DNA from: Prinia subflava
Lineage: Eukaryota; Chordata; Aves; Passeriformes; Cisticolidae
Direction of reading: 5' to 3'
Length of the DNA: 64,000 bases
NCBI RefSeq assembly: GCF_021018805.1
Contig: NW_026960611.1
Span: 1,054,001 to 1,118,000, forward strand
Made by a program: the position numbers and the translations under genes. Positions 23,741-33,530 of this stretch are shown one piece after another. Each line of letters starts with the position of its first letter. Position 1 is the first letter of the stretch. Below the pieces are notes generated by a model, which was not told where the DNA came from, did not search any database, and saw nothing but the letters and a program-made list of their open reading frames with translations.

Positions 23741-24544
23741 CTCTTGTATAACCCATTCCTCATAACTCTAGGGGGGAAGGGGTGGGTGCCTTCTGCTAAT
23801 GGGCCAGCTGTTAAAAACAGGTGGGGCAATGTTCCTTATCTCTTCCAAGACCCATCCTGCCTCCAGGGGGATACCTTCAGTTAATGGGCCATTAAGGCTC
23901 ACTACATGACTGATACAATTACATCATCCCATTGTGAGATGCTCTGCCCAGTGGGACGAGCCAACTGTTCCCACCTAGAAAAAAACTAAGAATCAGAAAC
24001 ACTAAGGCAGACTGTTTTCCACTGGATTCCAGAGGAAGACCGGACCCATCTTGCCACCACTGTGCCCTTCTCTACAGGATCGTCTCTACTCCAACAGAAC
24101 CACATCTGTCACTCCAGGAGGACTTATTTGGACTTCTCCCAACACCCTGGCCAACAGGGTGTCAGGTCATATTCCTGACTCCGTCAGGGTTTTCTAGGAC
24201 TTTTGGGGTTTTTTGTTTGCTTCTTTGTTGTTGTTGGGTTTTTTTGTATTACTGCATTTGCATTTTTAATATTCCTATTAAAGAACTGTTATTCCTATTC
24301 CCATATCTTTGCCTGAAAGCTCCCTTAATTACAAAATTATAATAATTTGGGGGGGGGTGGTACATTCTTCTTTCCAAGGGAAACTCCAGCTTTCCCTGGC
24401 AGACACCTGTCTTTCTAAACCAAGACAATCGGTTACTTGGGGATCCTTTGGAGGACTCGTTTCCCCTCTTCTTTATTTCAATTACCAGTTTATCATTCTT
24501 GTCCCCTCTAGCTATTTTATGTGGCAAACACACAAAACTGTGGA

Positions 24545-25131
24545 AGTCATGGGGTGAAAGGACATTTTCATGCTTTGTATCCCAATCGTGTGTTCCTGTT
24601 CCCGTGCTCCCAGTTTGTTATGTCTATAGCTGCGCCCCTCCCCCAGGCTGCTTGCGCTGGCTTGCTTGCTGCTAGCTTTAGGCTGGCTTTGCTGGCTTTG
24701 CTCTCTTGCTTTTTGCTTTTTGCTTGCTTTTTGCCATTTTTTTCTGTTTTTGTTTTTTCCCCTTCTTTCCTTCCTCCCCTTCCCTGAAGGCATCGGACCT
24801 GCTTCGGGCCTTGATTCAGGAACGTCAAGGATCCCCCCCTGGAGTCTGCACTACAGAGAAGCTCAGCACCCTCCCCAGCAGAGACTGCCCAAGCCGTTCA
24901 GCCTCTCTTGGACTGGTGAAAACGTTTGTTGTGATCTGGGGCTGTTTTTTCTTGTGTTGGGGAGTGTTTTTTGTTGTTTCTTAATAAACAAGTTTTTTCC
25001 ACTTTTCCTCTGGGGAAATTCCTCCTGAACCTGGTAGGAGAGAGGGGGGGGGGAGGAGTTGGGGAGGTTTGTTTCCTTTAAGGGGCTCCTTTGGAGATTT
25101 TTTTTCCCCTAATTTGTCCTAAACCAGGACA
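24545..25131 (+). repeat. 5' LTR of ERVL-type provirus
   Basis: About 587 bp, ending TTGTCCTAAACCAGGACA. Its first bases (AGTCATGGGG) differ from the 3' copy (TGTCCTGGGG), so the terminal TG seems mutated. AATAAACAAG near 24983 is the polyadenylation signal. The Lys-rich and Phe/Leu-rich frames across it on either strand are artefacts of CTTTTTGC repeats. Confidence 0.8.
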
Positions 25132-25165
25132 AGTATTTTTGGTGGCCCGTACGGGGAGGCGACCA
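25132..25165 (+). other. Primer-binding-site region of ERVL-type provirus
   Basis: TTTTTGGTGGCCCGTACGGG follows the LTR. TGG at the start fits a tRNA 3' end complement, but the tRNA could not be assigned from memory. Confidence 0.4.
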
Positions 25166-25230
25166 TACAAAGTGGAAAAAACTTTATTCTAATAATATTT
25201 TGGTCTCAGTTATTTCGTGGGCATATTGGT

Positions 25231-27183
25231 ATGTCTCTTTTTGAGGTTATAATGTCATTTGGAGTGAAAGCCTGCCTCTCTTTCTGGTCATTAGGGTTCT
25301 TTCAAGTTTTAATACCTTTGTGGTCCCTAGGTTTATTTTCTTATCCAGAAATAGCTCCGGTATTGTCCTTAATGCGTAGCTTTTGTAGCAGAGGGGCACT
25401 AACCAGAATATTTATCGGGCTGGGCTTGATTGTGATGATTTGCAAGAGGTTTATAAAAATGTTGTTATCGGTTCCAGGAATGTATGGTTCATGGTTGTGG
25501 CTGTGTACTCAGTTTGTTAGGGGAGAAGCAGGGGAGGAGGCTTTTCAGCCTTTGCTCTCCTTCTTCTCCTCCGAATTGTTTACATCTCTATTAGAAAATG
25601 TTTGGTTCTCCCTGACTGCCAAGGACACCATCTTTCTGGCATTTAATTTAGTAAGCTTTCTTTATACTGTCTGCAGTTTATATAAGATGAAGGCTGAGAT
25701 TTCTAGAGGGGCTGGTGAGACTCCTGATTTAGGAGTAAAACCAAGGATGAAGAATTCTGAGTGGCGTGAGAAATGGGAGGATATGGGCCAAATTTTAAAG
25801 GAGTTTTCTGATCCTGTAGTCTGGGACTTTCCATCTGAACAAATTCAGAACCCAGCTGAGGTGGTAAAGTACCTGAAAGAGAGGTGCCATGGTAACACTA
25901 AGGAGGAAAGGATCATTGCAGTGAGCTGGGCCCTGGCACATCCTTATCGCACCCTGCTAGACACTGTAGGGCAGCAGATAGAGGAAAGGGAACAGGGAGA
26001 TAAATTAGTTACTGTCCCAGTCACTCAGGCTGCAGCCAACATCCCAGGCTCCAGGCCAGTAGTTAAACCAGAGAGTAAGCCTCAACCAATGGCTGTTGCT
26101 GCTAATACAAGAGGTGGAAAGTGCAAAAGCAAGACTGACCGAAGGGTGGAGGATGATGATGATTCAAGAGAAGGAACATCACCAAAATCAGAGACCACAG
26201 CAAGTGGCACAGATTCCGGAGCCAATATTGATTCCTTCTCCCTGAAGGACATTCAAGGCCTAAGAAAGGATTATAGGCGACAGCCCGACGAATCTATAAT
26301 TAGTTGGCTAGTCCACCTTTGGGATGCGGCAGGGGAGGCTACCATTCTGGATGGCACTGAAGTGAGGCATTTGGGATCCCTGTCACATGATCCGGTCATC
26401 GACCAAGGCATGATGAGGGGGGCTAGCCCTCACAGCCTCTGGGAACAGGTCCTAGACAGTGTAGCACAAAGATACCTGTGTGCAGATGACCTCTATATTC
26501 AGCAGACACGGTGGAAGACCATAGAACAGGGGATCCAACGCCTGAGGGAGATGGCAGTGGTAGAGATCATTTTTTCAGATGACATAACAACTAGGAATCC
26601 GGACTTCGTACCGTGCACACCTGTAATGTGGAGGAAACTTGTGCGCCTTGGGCCACCTGAATACGCTTCTGCTCTAGCAATAATGAAGGGGGATGAGGTA
26701 TATGAGACTGTACTCGATATGGCAAAGAAGCTGCGGGCATATGCGGATGCTGTACATGGCCCGACTCATGCCAGAATTGCAGCTGTGGAAACATGACTGC
26801 AGAAATTAGAAGACAAAATAGAGGAAAGTCGTAAGAAACTCAAGGAAGAGATTAAGGAGGACCTCCTCCAAATCTCAGCTGTACAACTTAGAGGCCCTAG
26901 TATCCAACGCAGATGTTTTCTTGTTGGGGAAAGAAGGTACACCCCACGAGCTGAGTTGTGGTTCTTCCTACGTGAGTCTGGAGAAAACATGAGGAGATGG
27001 GATGGGAAGTCTACTGTTGCTCTGGCACAACAGGTGAGTGAATTGAAGGAAGGTAAGAAAAGGGAAGCAGCTCCAGTTACCTGTAGTCGAACTGTCAGGC
27101 ATAATGATGACGATGACTTGTCCAATCCCCTTGAAAGAACCTCCAAGACATATGTCTCAGGAAAGAAGGATAACCAGGCTTAG
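25231..27183 (+). pseudogene. gag: ERVL-type gag with one in-frame TGA
   Basis: An ATG-initiated frame of 521 codons ends at TGA (26794-26796). The same frame continues open for 128 codons to TAG at 27181-27183, so a single stop interrupts one gag frame. The first 150 residues are strikingly hydrophobic, with several membrane-like stretches (FIGLGLIVMICKRFIKMLL, TIFLAFNLVSFLYTVCSLY). The middle is charged and Ser/Thr-rich (about 250-340) and the part around 340-500 is capsid-like (IQGLRKDYRRQPDESIISWL, then helices). No CCHC zinc knuckle was seen. The tail is a charged coiled-coil-like segment (KLEDKIEESRKKLKEEIKED). There is no myristoylation-type MG start. Confidence 0.75.
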
Positions 27184-27356
27184 AGGGGCCCTGCCTCTGT
27201 CCAGGAAGAGGCACGGGAAAACCAAGTCTTTTGGACTGTGTGGATTCTATGACCTGGCACATCAGAGCCACAGAAATATAGAGCTTTGGTCGATACTGGT
27301 TCGCAGTGTACCCTAATGCCATCGGAACATGAGGGTAACCTATTTCCATTGCCGGT
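27184..27356 (+). pseudogene. pro: Retroviral aspartic protease remnant
   Basis: The protease active-site triplet Asp-Thr-Gly is encoded at 27292-27300, in the context ALVDTGSQCTLMPS, in a frame that is open only briefly. The flap and C-terminal part lie in the next frame at 27357 onward (EHPIVTGPEAPCILGIVYL), so at least one frameshift separates them. Position between gag and RT is as in other ERVs. The enzyme would process Gag and Gag-Pol in virions; this copy cannot. Confidence 0.7.
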
Positions 27357-28223
27357 GTGACAGGGGGATCACAAGAATTGACTCTGTTGGAAGCCAAGGT
27401 GAGCCTGACCGGGAAGGAGTGGCAGGAACATCCGATTGTGACTGGCCCAGAGGCTCCGTGTATTCTGGGCATAGTCTATCTCAGGAATGGCTATTACAAA
27501 GACCCTAAGGGAGTCAGGTGGGCTTTTGGAATAGCTGCTGTGGAGGCAGAGGGCATTCAGAAATTGAACACCTTGCCTGGACTGTCAGAGAACCCATCTG
27601 TAGTAGGACTCCTGAAGGTAGAAGAGCAACAAGTACCTGTTGCCACCTCGACAGTGCATCGCCGGCAGTATCGAACAAATCGAGATGCTGTGATCCCCAT
27701 CCACAAGATGATTCGAGAGTTAGAGAGCCAAGGGGTGGTTAGTAAAACCCACTCACCCTTCAACAGTCCCATCTGGCCTGTGCGTAAATCTGAAGGAGAA
27801 TGGAGACTGACTGTGGATTACCGTGCTTTGAATGAAGTGACACCACCAATGAGCGCTACCGTGCCAGACATGCTGGAACTCCAGTACGAGCTGGAGTCCA
27901 AGGCAGCAAAGTGGTATGCCACTATCGATATCGCCAATGCATTTTTCTCCATTCCCCTGGCTGCAGAATGCAGGCCTCAGTTTGCTTTCACCTGGAGGGG
28001 CATGCAGTACACCTGGAACCGACTGCCCCAGGGGTGGAAGCACAGTCCCACCATCTGCCATGGACTGATCCAGACTACACTAGAAAAGGGTGAGGCTCCA
28101 GAACATTTACAATATATTGATGATATCATTGTGTGGGGAAACACAGCAGCAGAAGTGTTTGAGAAAGGAGAGAAAATCATCCAAATTCTCCTGGAAGCTG
28201 GCTTTGCCATTAAGAAAAGTTAA
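27357..28223 (+). pseudogene. pol: Reverse transcriptase, ERVL type (frame 1 of pol)
   Basis: A 288-codon open frame without ATG. The first 60 residues are the protease end; RT follows. Visible motifs are the fingers/palm block (VISKTHSPFNSPIWPV-like at 27740-27790, with LTVDYRALNEVTPP), the catalytic Asp in YATIDIANAFFSIPL, RLPQGWKHSPTICHG, and the YIDD box at 28113-28124. All three catalytic aspartates are present. A TAA at 28221-28223 ends the frame; the thumb (FLGVKWQDGRRQIP, then TQAFLGAIGFWRMHIPEY) continues in another frame to about 28428, so a frameshift lies near 28215. This is an RNA-directed DNA polymerase of the class III/ERVL group, judged from the SPTICHG block. Confidence 0.85.
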
Positions 28224-29250
28224 GGGACCTGCTTGGGAGATCCAGTTCCTGGGAGTGAAGTGGCAAGATGGACGGCGCCAGATTCCTACTGATGTCATCA
28301 ACAAAATCATCGCTATGTCCCCACCAACCAACAAGAAGGAAACACAAGCTTTCTTAGGTGCTATAGGTTTCTGGAGGATGCACATTCCTGAATATAGTCA
28401 GATTGTGAGCCCTCTTGGTTACCCGTAAGAAGAATGATTTCCATTGGGACCCTGAACAGCAGCAAGCCTTTGCCCAGATCAAGCAGGAGATTGCTCATGC
28501 GGTAGCCCTTGGCCCAGTCAGGACAGGATCAGAGGTGAAGAACGTGCTCTCCTCTGCAGCCGGGAACCATGGCCTGTCCTGGAGCCTTTGGCAGAAGGTG
28601 CCTGGTGAGACCCGAGGCCGACCATTGGGATTCTGGAGTCAGAGCTACAGAGGGTCTGAAAGTAACTACACGCCAGTGGAGAAGGAAATTTTGGCCGCTT
28701 ATGAAGGAGTCCAAGCTGCTTCAGAGGTGATTGGTACCGAAGTACAACTCTTCCTGGCACCTCGACTACCCGTGCTGGGGTGGATGTTTAGAGGAAAGGT
28801 TCTCTCCACCCACCATGCCACCAGTGCTACATGGAGCAAGTGGATTGCCCTCATTACACAGCGCGCCCAAATTGGGAAACTAAATCGTCCTGGGATTTTG
28901 GAGGTAATTACAAATTGGCCTGAGGGTGAAAGCTTCAGTCTCACTGGTGAAGAGGGAGAAGAGCAAGTGACCCTTGCTGAAGAAGCTCCACCATATAACC
29001 AACTGCCAGCAGAAGACACAGGTTACGCTCTTTTTACCGATGGTTCCTGTCGCCTCGTGGGGATGAACCGGAAGTGGAAAGCAGCCGTATGGAGCCCCAC
29101 ACGATAGGTTGCACAAGCCACTGAAGGAGAAGGTGGATCGAGTCAACTTGCAGAACTCAAGGCTATTCAATTGGCCCTGGACATTGCTGAAGCAGAGAAG
29201 TGGCCAAAACTTTACCTTTATACTGATTCCTGGATGGTAGCCAATGCTCT
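28224..29250 (+). pseudogene. pol: RT thumb/connection and RNase H, frameshifted
   Basis: The thumb occupies 28224-28428 in one frame. The connection and RNase H domains follow at 28415-29107 in another (KNDFHWDPEQQQAFAQIK, PVEKEILAAYEG, then ALFTDGSCR with the first RNase H Asp near 29035). A TAG at 29106-29108 stops this frame. The same frame reads on with SQLAELKAIQLALDIAEAE (catalytic Glu) and LYTDSWMVANALWGW (third Asp) to about 29260, where a second frameshift occurs. RNase H would degrade the RNA strand during reverse transcription. Confidence 0.8.
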
Positions 29251-30333
29251 GTGGGGATGGCTGAAGAGATGGAAGGAGGCAAACCAATTTGGGCTGCCGA
29301 AGAATGGAAAGACATCGCTACCCTGTTAGAGAAACTGCCTGTGAAGGTTCGCCATTTAGATGCCCATGTCCCCAGAAGAAGAGCTAATGAGGAGCAGCAA
29401 AACAGTCAGCAGGTAGATCAGGCTGCAAAGATAGGGGAGTTGAAGATAGATCTTGACTGGGAGCACAAAGGAGAGCTGTTCCTAGCACGATGGGCCCATG
29501 ATGCCTCAGGCCACCAGGGTAGAGATGCCACCTATAAGTGGGCACGAGACCGAGAGGTGGATCTAACCATGGACAGCATTTCTCAGGTTATCCATGACTG
29601 TGAGATGTGTGCTGCCATTAAGCAGGCTAAGCGGGTGAAGCCCCTCTGGTATGGGGGGCGGTGGTCCAAGTACAAGTATGGGGAGGCTTGGCAGATTGAT
29701 TACATCACAATGCCTCAAACCCGCCAAGGCAAGCGCCACGTACTAACCATGGTAGAAGCCACTACGGGATGGTTGGAAACCTACCCCGTGTCTCAGGCTA
29801 CAGCCCGCAACACCATTCTGGGCCTTGAAAAGCAGGTCCTTTGGAGGCATGGTACTCCTGAGAGGATTGAGTCAGTCAATGGGACTCATTTTAAAAATAA
29901 TCTTATTAACAACTGGGCTAGGGAACATGGCATCGAGTGGGTGTACCACATCCCCTACCATGCACCAGCTGCAGGTAAAGTGGAGACGTACAATGGATTG
30001 TTAAAAACCACTTTGAAAGCATTGGGTGGGGGGTCTTTCAAGAACTGGGAGCAGCATTTAGCAAGGGCTACCTGGTTAGTTAACACTCGAGGTTCCACCA
30101 ACTGAGCAGGTCCTGCCCAGTCTGAGCCCCTTAATATAGTAGATGGAGATAAAGTCCCAGTGGCCCATGTCAGAGGTTTGTTGGGGAAGACAGTATGGAT
30201 TAACCCTGCCTCGAGTACTGGCAAACCCATTTGTGGGATTGTCTTTGCTCAAGGACCAGGTTATACCTGGTGGATAATGCAGAAAGATGGGACAACCCGT
30301 TGTGTACCTCAGGGAGATCTGATTGTGGGATGA
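29251..30333 (+). pseudogene. pol: RNase H end and integrase, ERVL type
   Basis: An open frame to TGA at 30103-30105, then the same frame reads on to TGA at 30331-30333, so one in-frame stop cuts the C-terminal domain. The zinc-binding HHCC motif is present (HDASGH...CEMC at about 29490-29620). The core shows the first catalytic Asp (WQIDYITM), and the last Glu in AAGKVETYNG. The middle catalytic Asp, expected before NGTHF, is a Val codon (GTC, 29875-29877). The C-terminal part after the stop is basic and Trp-containing, as expected of a DNA-binding domain. Integrase would join viral cDNA to host DNA; this copy is inactive. Confidence 0.85.
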
Positions 30334-30534
30334 TATCATTGTTTGCTGAGCATTACCACCATTGTCTGTATGTTAGATCACACAGACATGAGACAGAAGG
30401 AAACGTGAAAGTGTCAAAGGTCTGAGCAAGTAAGATGGAAGGAAATGTGTAAGTGTGTAAGCTTTGAGCAAGTGAGATGAAAGTTTTTACATTGTTTTCA
30501 GTAACATGTTCACGATATGGGATAAGGGGTGGAA
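30334..30534 (+). other. 3' non-coding region and polypurine tract of ERVL-type provirus
   Basis: 200 bp between the integrase stop and the LTR, too short for env, with AGATGGAAGG/AGATGAAAG-like partial repeats. GGGATAAGGGGTGGAA just before the LTR is the polypurine tract. Confidence 0.7.
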
Positions 30535-31118
30535 TGTCCTGGGGTGACAGGACATTTTCATGCTTTGTATCCCAATCGTGTGTTCCTGTTCCCGTGCTCC
30601 CAGTTTGTTTTGTCTTTGGCCCACCCCTCCCCCAGGCTGGTTGTGCTGGCTTGCTTGCTGCTAGCTTTAGGCTGGCTTTGCTGGCTTTGCTCTCTTGCTT
30701 TTTGCTTTTTGCTTGCTTTTTGCCATTTTTTTCTGTTTTTGTTTTTTCCCCTTCTTTCCTTCCTCCCCTTCCCTGAAGGCATCGGACCTGCTTCGGGCCT
30801 TGATTCAGGAACGTCAAGGATCCCCCCCTGGAGTCTGCACTACAGAGAAGCTCAGCACCCTCCCCAGCAGAGACTGCCCAAGCCGTTCAGCCTCTCTTGG
30901 ACTGGTGAAAACGTTTGTTGTGATCTGGGGCTGTTTTTTCTTGTGTTGGGGAGTGTTTTTTGTTGTTTCTTAATAAACAAGTTTTTTCCACTTTTCCTCC
31001 GAGGAAATTCCTCTCGAACCCGGTGGTGGGGGGGAGGAGTTGGGGAGGTTTGTTTCCTTTAAGGGGCTCCTTTGCTCCTTTGGAGATTTTTTCCCCTAAT
31101 TTGTCCTAAACTAGGACA
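30535..31118 (+). repeat. 3' LTR of ERVL-type provirus
   Basis: 584 bp, TGTCCTGGGGTGACAGGACA to TTTGTCCTAAACTAGGACA, with inverted TGTCCTGG/C(C/T)AGGACA ends. AATAAACAAG near 30971 is the polyadenylation signal. Confidence 0.88.
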
Positions 31119-32611
31119 ATGGTTTAACTGATTCAGGAGTTTGGAGATCATTGTTGTGTTCTTGTATCTGCCACTGACTTCAGCATTAACTCGTCTTTGA
31201 TATGTTCAGGGACAGTCTCCTGTAGTGTAATTAGTGGGCAACACTGAACCACAAATTGTGAGATGCTTCTAACTACTAGCATTGTATAAATCATTATTTT
31301 GGTAAAGATGTTTCAGAATTATTTTTTCCACTTCTAGGTGAAGCCCTGCTGAAGTAAGGGTGTCTGCACTATTTCCTCAAAGGGAAAGCTTTTCCACAGG
31401 CTGGAAAACATTAATTTAAAAGAAAAAAACAGTGGATGAAACTCATTTAATTTGACCATCTCAGCTCATCACTTTTTCTGAAGGCCTTGTCCCATCACAG
31501 AACATGTAACTTAATAAGAACCCCTTTCCAAGAAAATAAGGGGAGCAGAGTCACCTAGTTCAAGCTCCAGTGATCTGATTCCCATTCCTATCAGTCAACA
31601 ACCCCAGGACCCAGACAACGCATCTTTCCCCTACTGGCAGATAGGTTTGTCTGTCACCAGTACCCCTGTCCAGAAGATAAGATACAAAGTTTAGCTGAAG
31701 TATGTGCTATGCCTACTTGCTTGTTGGCAAGCAGCAAGAGCTAATGCAAAAGTGCTTTTTGTTAGTGAACTGAAGAAAAGAGCTAAAATTTCTCCCTTCC
31801 AACCAATATATCCTGATAGGAAAGAAGTAAAGTCTGTTTTTTTCAGGAGACCAAGGCTTAATGCGGGAGTTAGTAAGGGAGCCTAAGAGGCATCAGGGCA
31901 GCATAAATTCCCTTCTGAAGCACACAAGAAGGGTCATAGTAGTCTGTTTAAATTTTCTGCCCATGGTAGAGTAACAGCAGCAGCAAGCAAAGCCTGGTTG
32001 CTGTCTAACAGTCCTGTCTCAGAACCAGCGATGGTTTGGGGAATATAACAGCAAAAGTAGGGTGTAACTCAAATGAAAACATGAAGATTACTAGGGATAC
32101 AAGGATAATCATGGAATGATTAAATAAATGACAGCCCTCCCCCCGCCCCCCCCCCCCCACACACACATAGAGCCCTCATTTGTTCAAACCCCTGGCAGTT
32201 GTTTATTGAGAAGTAGGTGTCGATGGTTCACTTGTCTTGGATGGATTTCTTCTGGAATAAACACCAGTACTTTCAAAGTGCCTGATCCCATTTTCTTGTA
32301 AAAAAAATTTAAAAATGTTTTAAACCCCCACAAACACTATATACAGAGCATGTAGCATTACTGCTGTGTGATGTGGAGATGGTACTCCATGTATGGAAAA
32401 GATTGAGCTACAAGAGTGTTTTGGCAAATGAAGTTATTTTGCAACAGGATGTAACATCTCCCTTGGATAAAAATTGCCCAGATTTTGCAGATTGCTTTGC
32501 AGATGGAAAGGGGAAAATTCCTGATTGCAATACACTCTAGGATAAAGTCAAGTTTTACTTGATCTACAAACTTTCCCTCCCCAGGACGCCAACACTGAAA
32601 ACTGAAGGCAC
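31119..32611. other. No gene recognised; one C-rich/CA simple repeat
   Basis: Ordinary single-copy-looking DNA. A C-rich run followed by CACACACACA lies at about 32137-32170. No coding frame or transposon edge could be supported. Confidence 0.45.
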
Positions 32612-33182
32612 TGCACTAGTTTGAAAGCAAACCAGTGGGAGGTCTCAAGTCAGAGTTACAATTTATTAGGAAAAGTAAGATAAAGGCAATAATACAGAAA
32701 CACTGGCTTAAACTGACAGAGTCAGGATACAACTTGACACCCTGTCAGGCAGGGTGATGGTAGCACTCTGATTACATGGTGGCTGCAATCCTGTTGAAGT
32801 GACAGATGTGGTTCTGTTGAAGCAGTGATCCTGTAGAAGGGTCGGGTCTTCCTCTGAAGGTCCAGTGGTGGTTATGTAGCTCTTGTCCTCTGGGAATTCA
32901 GTAGGCAAGGCTGCTTGTGATGTTCCAAATCTCAGATTATATCCAGGTAGGAATGCTTGGTTCCTCCCCCTGGGTAGAACATCTCACAATGGGATGATGT
33001 AATTTTATCAGTCATGCAGTGAGACTCAATGGCCCATTAACAGAAGATATCCCCTGGAGTTATCAGGGATGAGTCATGAAGGAGATAAGGAACCCTGCCC
33101 TACCTGGCTGCCCCTTCACATCTTATAAAGATGGTGATAGAATACATACTTTTGGTTACATTTTACATGGTAACCTAAGACA
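32612..33182 (-). repeat. Solo LTR, minus strand, related to the 18256 LTR
   Basis: 571 bp. On the minus strand it runs TGTCTTAGGTTACC... to ...CAAACTAGTGCA and its first two-thirds parallels 18256-18343 plus 23747-24180 (for example ACATCATCCCATTGTGAGATG). The flanks GGCAC (32607-32611) and GGCAT (33183-33187) form a 5-bp duplication with one mismatch. Its 3' third differs from the relative. CCTAATAAATTG near 32665 is the polyadenylation signal. Confidence 0.75.
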
Positions 33183-33187
33183 GGCAT

Positions 33188-33530
33188 CTCTAATTATTTA
33201 AGCTAATTTTCATATGCAAGTGCAGATGCAATCAGTAATGTTGATGTAGTCTCCAGTGTAAAACAGAGCACATCAAGTGCCAAAAGGATGAGCAAAATTT
33301 TCAGTCTCAGTCCCAACACTGCTACCAACAGCTGAAGAGACAGCTGACTTTTCACAAAACAGATGTGAGAAAGGGATGAAATGAAAGGAAATTCAGGCTG
33401 AAGATTAGAACCTGATGACAGCAGGATGCATTGAGTTATAGGGCAGTCTAGAAATGCAATAGGAAACTGTTTTTTTGGACATGTAGGACTAGAAAAAATA
33501 ATAGGGAATGGAAAAAATGCTACAGGGGGC
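33188..33530. other. No feature recognised
   Basis: Short interval between a solo LTR and the 5'-truncated end of the CR1; no coding frame or repeat edge supported. Confidence 0.4.

Larger units (their letters stand above)
18256..24427 (+). repeat. Solo LTR (TGTCTTGG...CCAAGACA), split by ERVK-like provirus 2
   Basis: Two pieces, 18256-18343 and 23747-24427, make one 769-bp LTR once the insertion and one copy of its 6-bp duplication are removed. Its ends are inverted repeats (TGTCTTGG / CCAAGACA) and it is flanked by a perfect 5-bp duplication ATCGG at 18251-18255 and 24428-24432, as expected for an ERVL-like LTR. Sequence related to its 5' half is found inverted at 32612-33182, and its last 150 bp resemble the end of the LTR at 34053-34864. 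AATATTCCTATTAAAG near 24270 is the likely polyadenylation region. Confidence 0.85.
24545..31118 (+). mobile_element. ERVL-type provirus, nearly complete, no env
   Basis: 6.6 kb plus-strand provirus: LTR (24545-25131), PBS region, gag (25231-27183), protease remnant, RT, RNase H and integrase (to 30333), a short 3' non-coding region and LTR (30535-31118). The RT block with SPTICHG and YIDD and the lack of env match ERVL (class III) elements. The LTR pair is similar but carries scattered changes and small indels (roughly 95-97% by eye). All genes are damaged by stops or frameshifts. A matching target-site duplication could not be found: GTGGA on the left against ATGGT on the right. A solo LTR of the same family sits at 44029-44558. 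Confidence 0.88.

Noticed and set aside
24512..24828. Lys/Gln-rich minus-strand frames, repeated at 30353-30817 and 44015-44404
   Set aside because: They recur in every copy of the ERVL-type LTR and translate CTTTTTGC-type repeats; LTR by-products.
24530..31135. Target-site duplication for the ERVL-type provirus
   Set aside because: Bases outside the two LTRs (GTGGA and ATGGT) do not match, and the 5' terminus is mutated, so no duplication is claimed.
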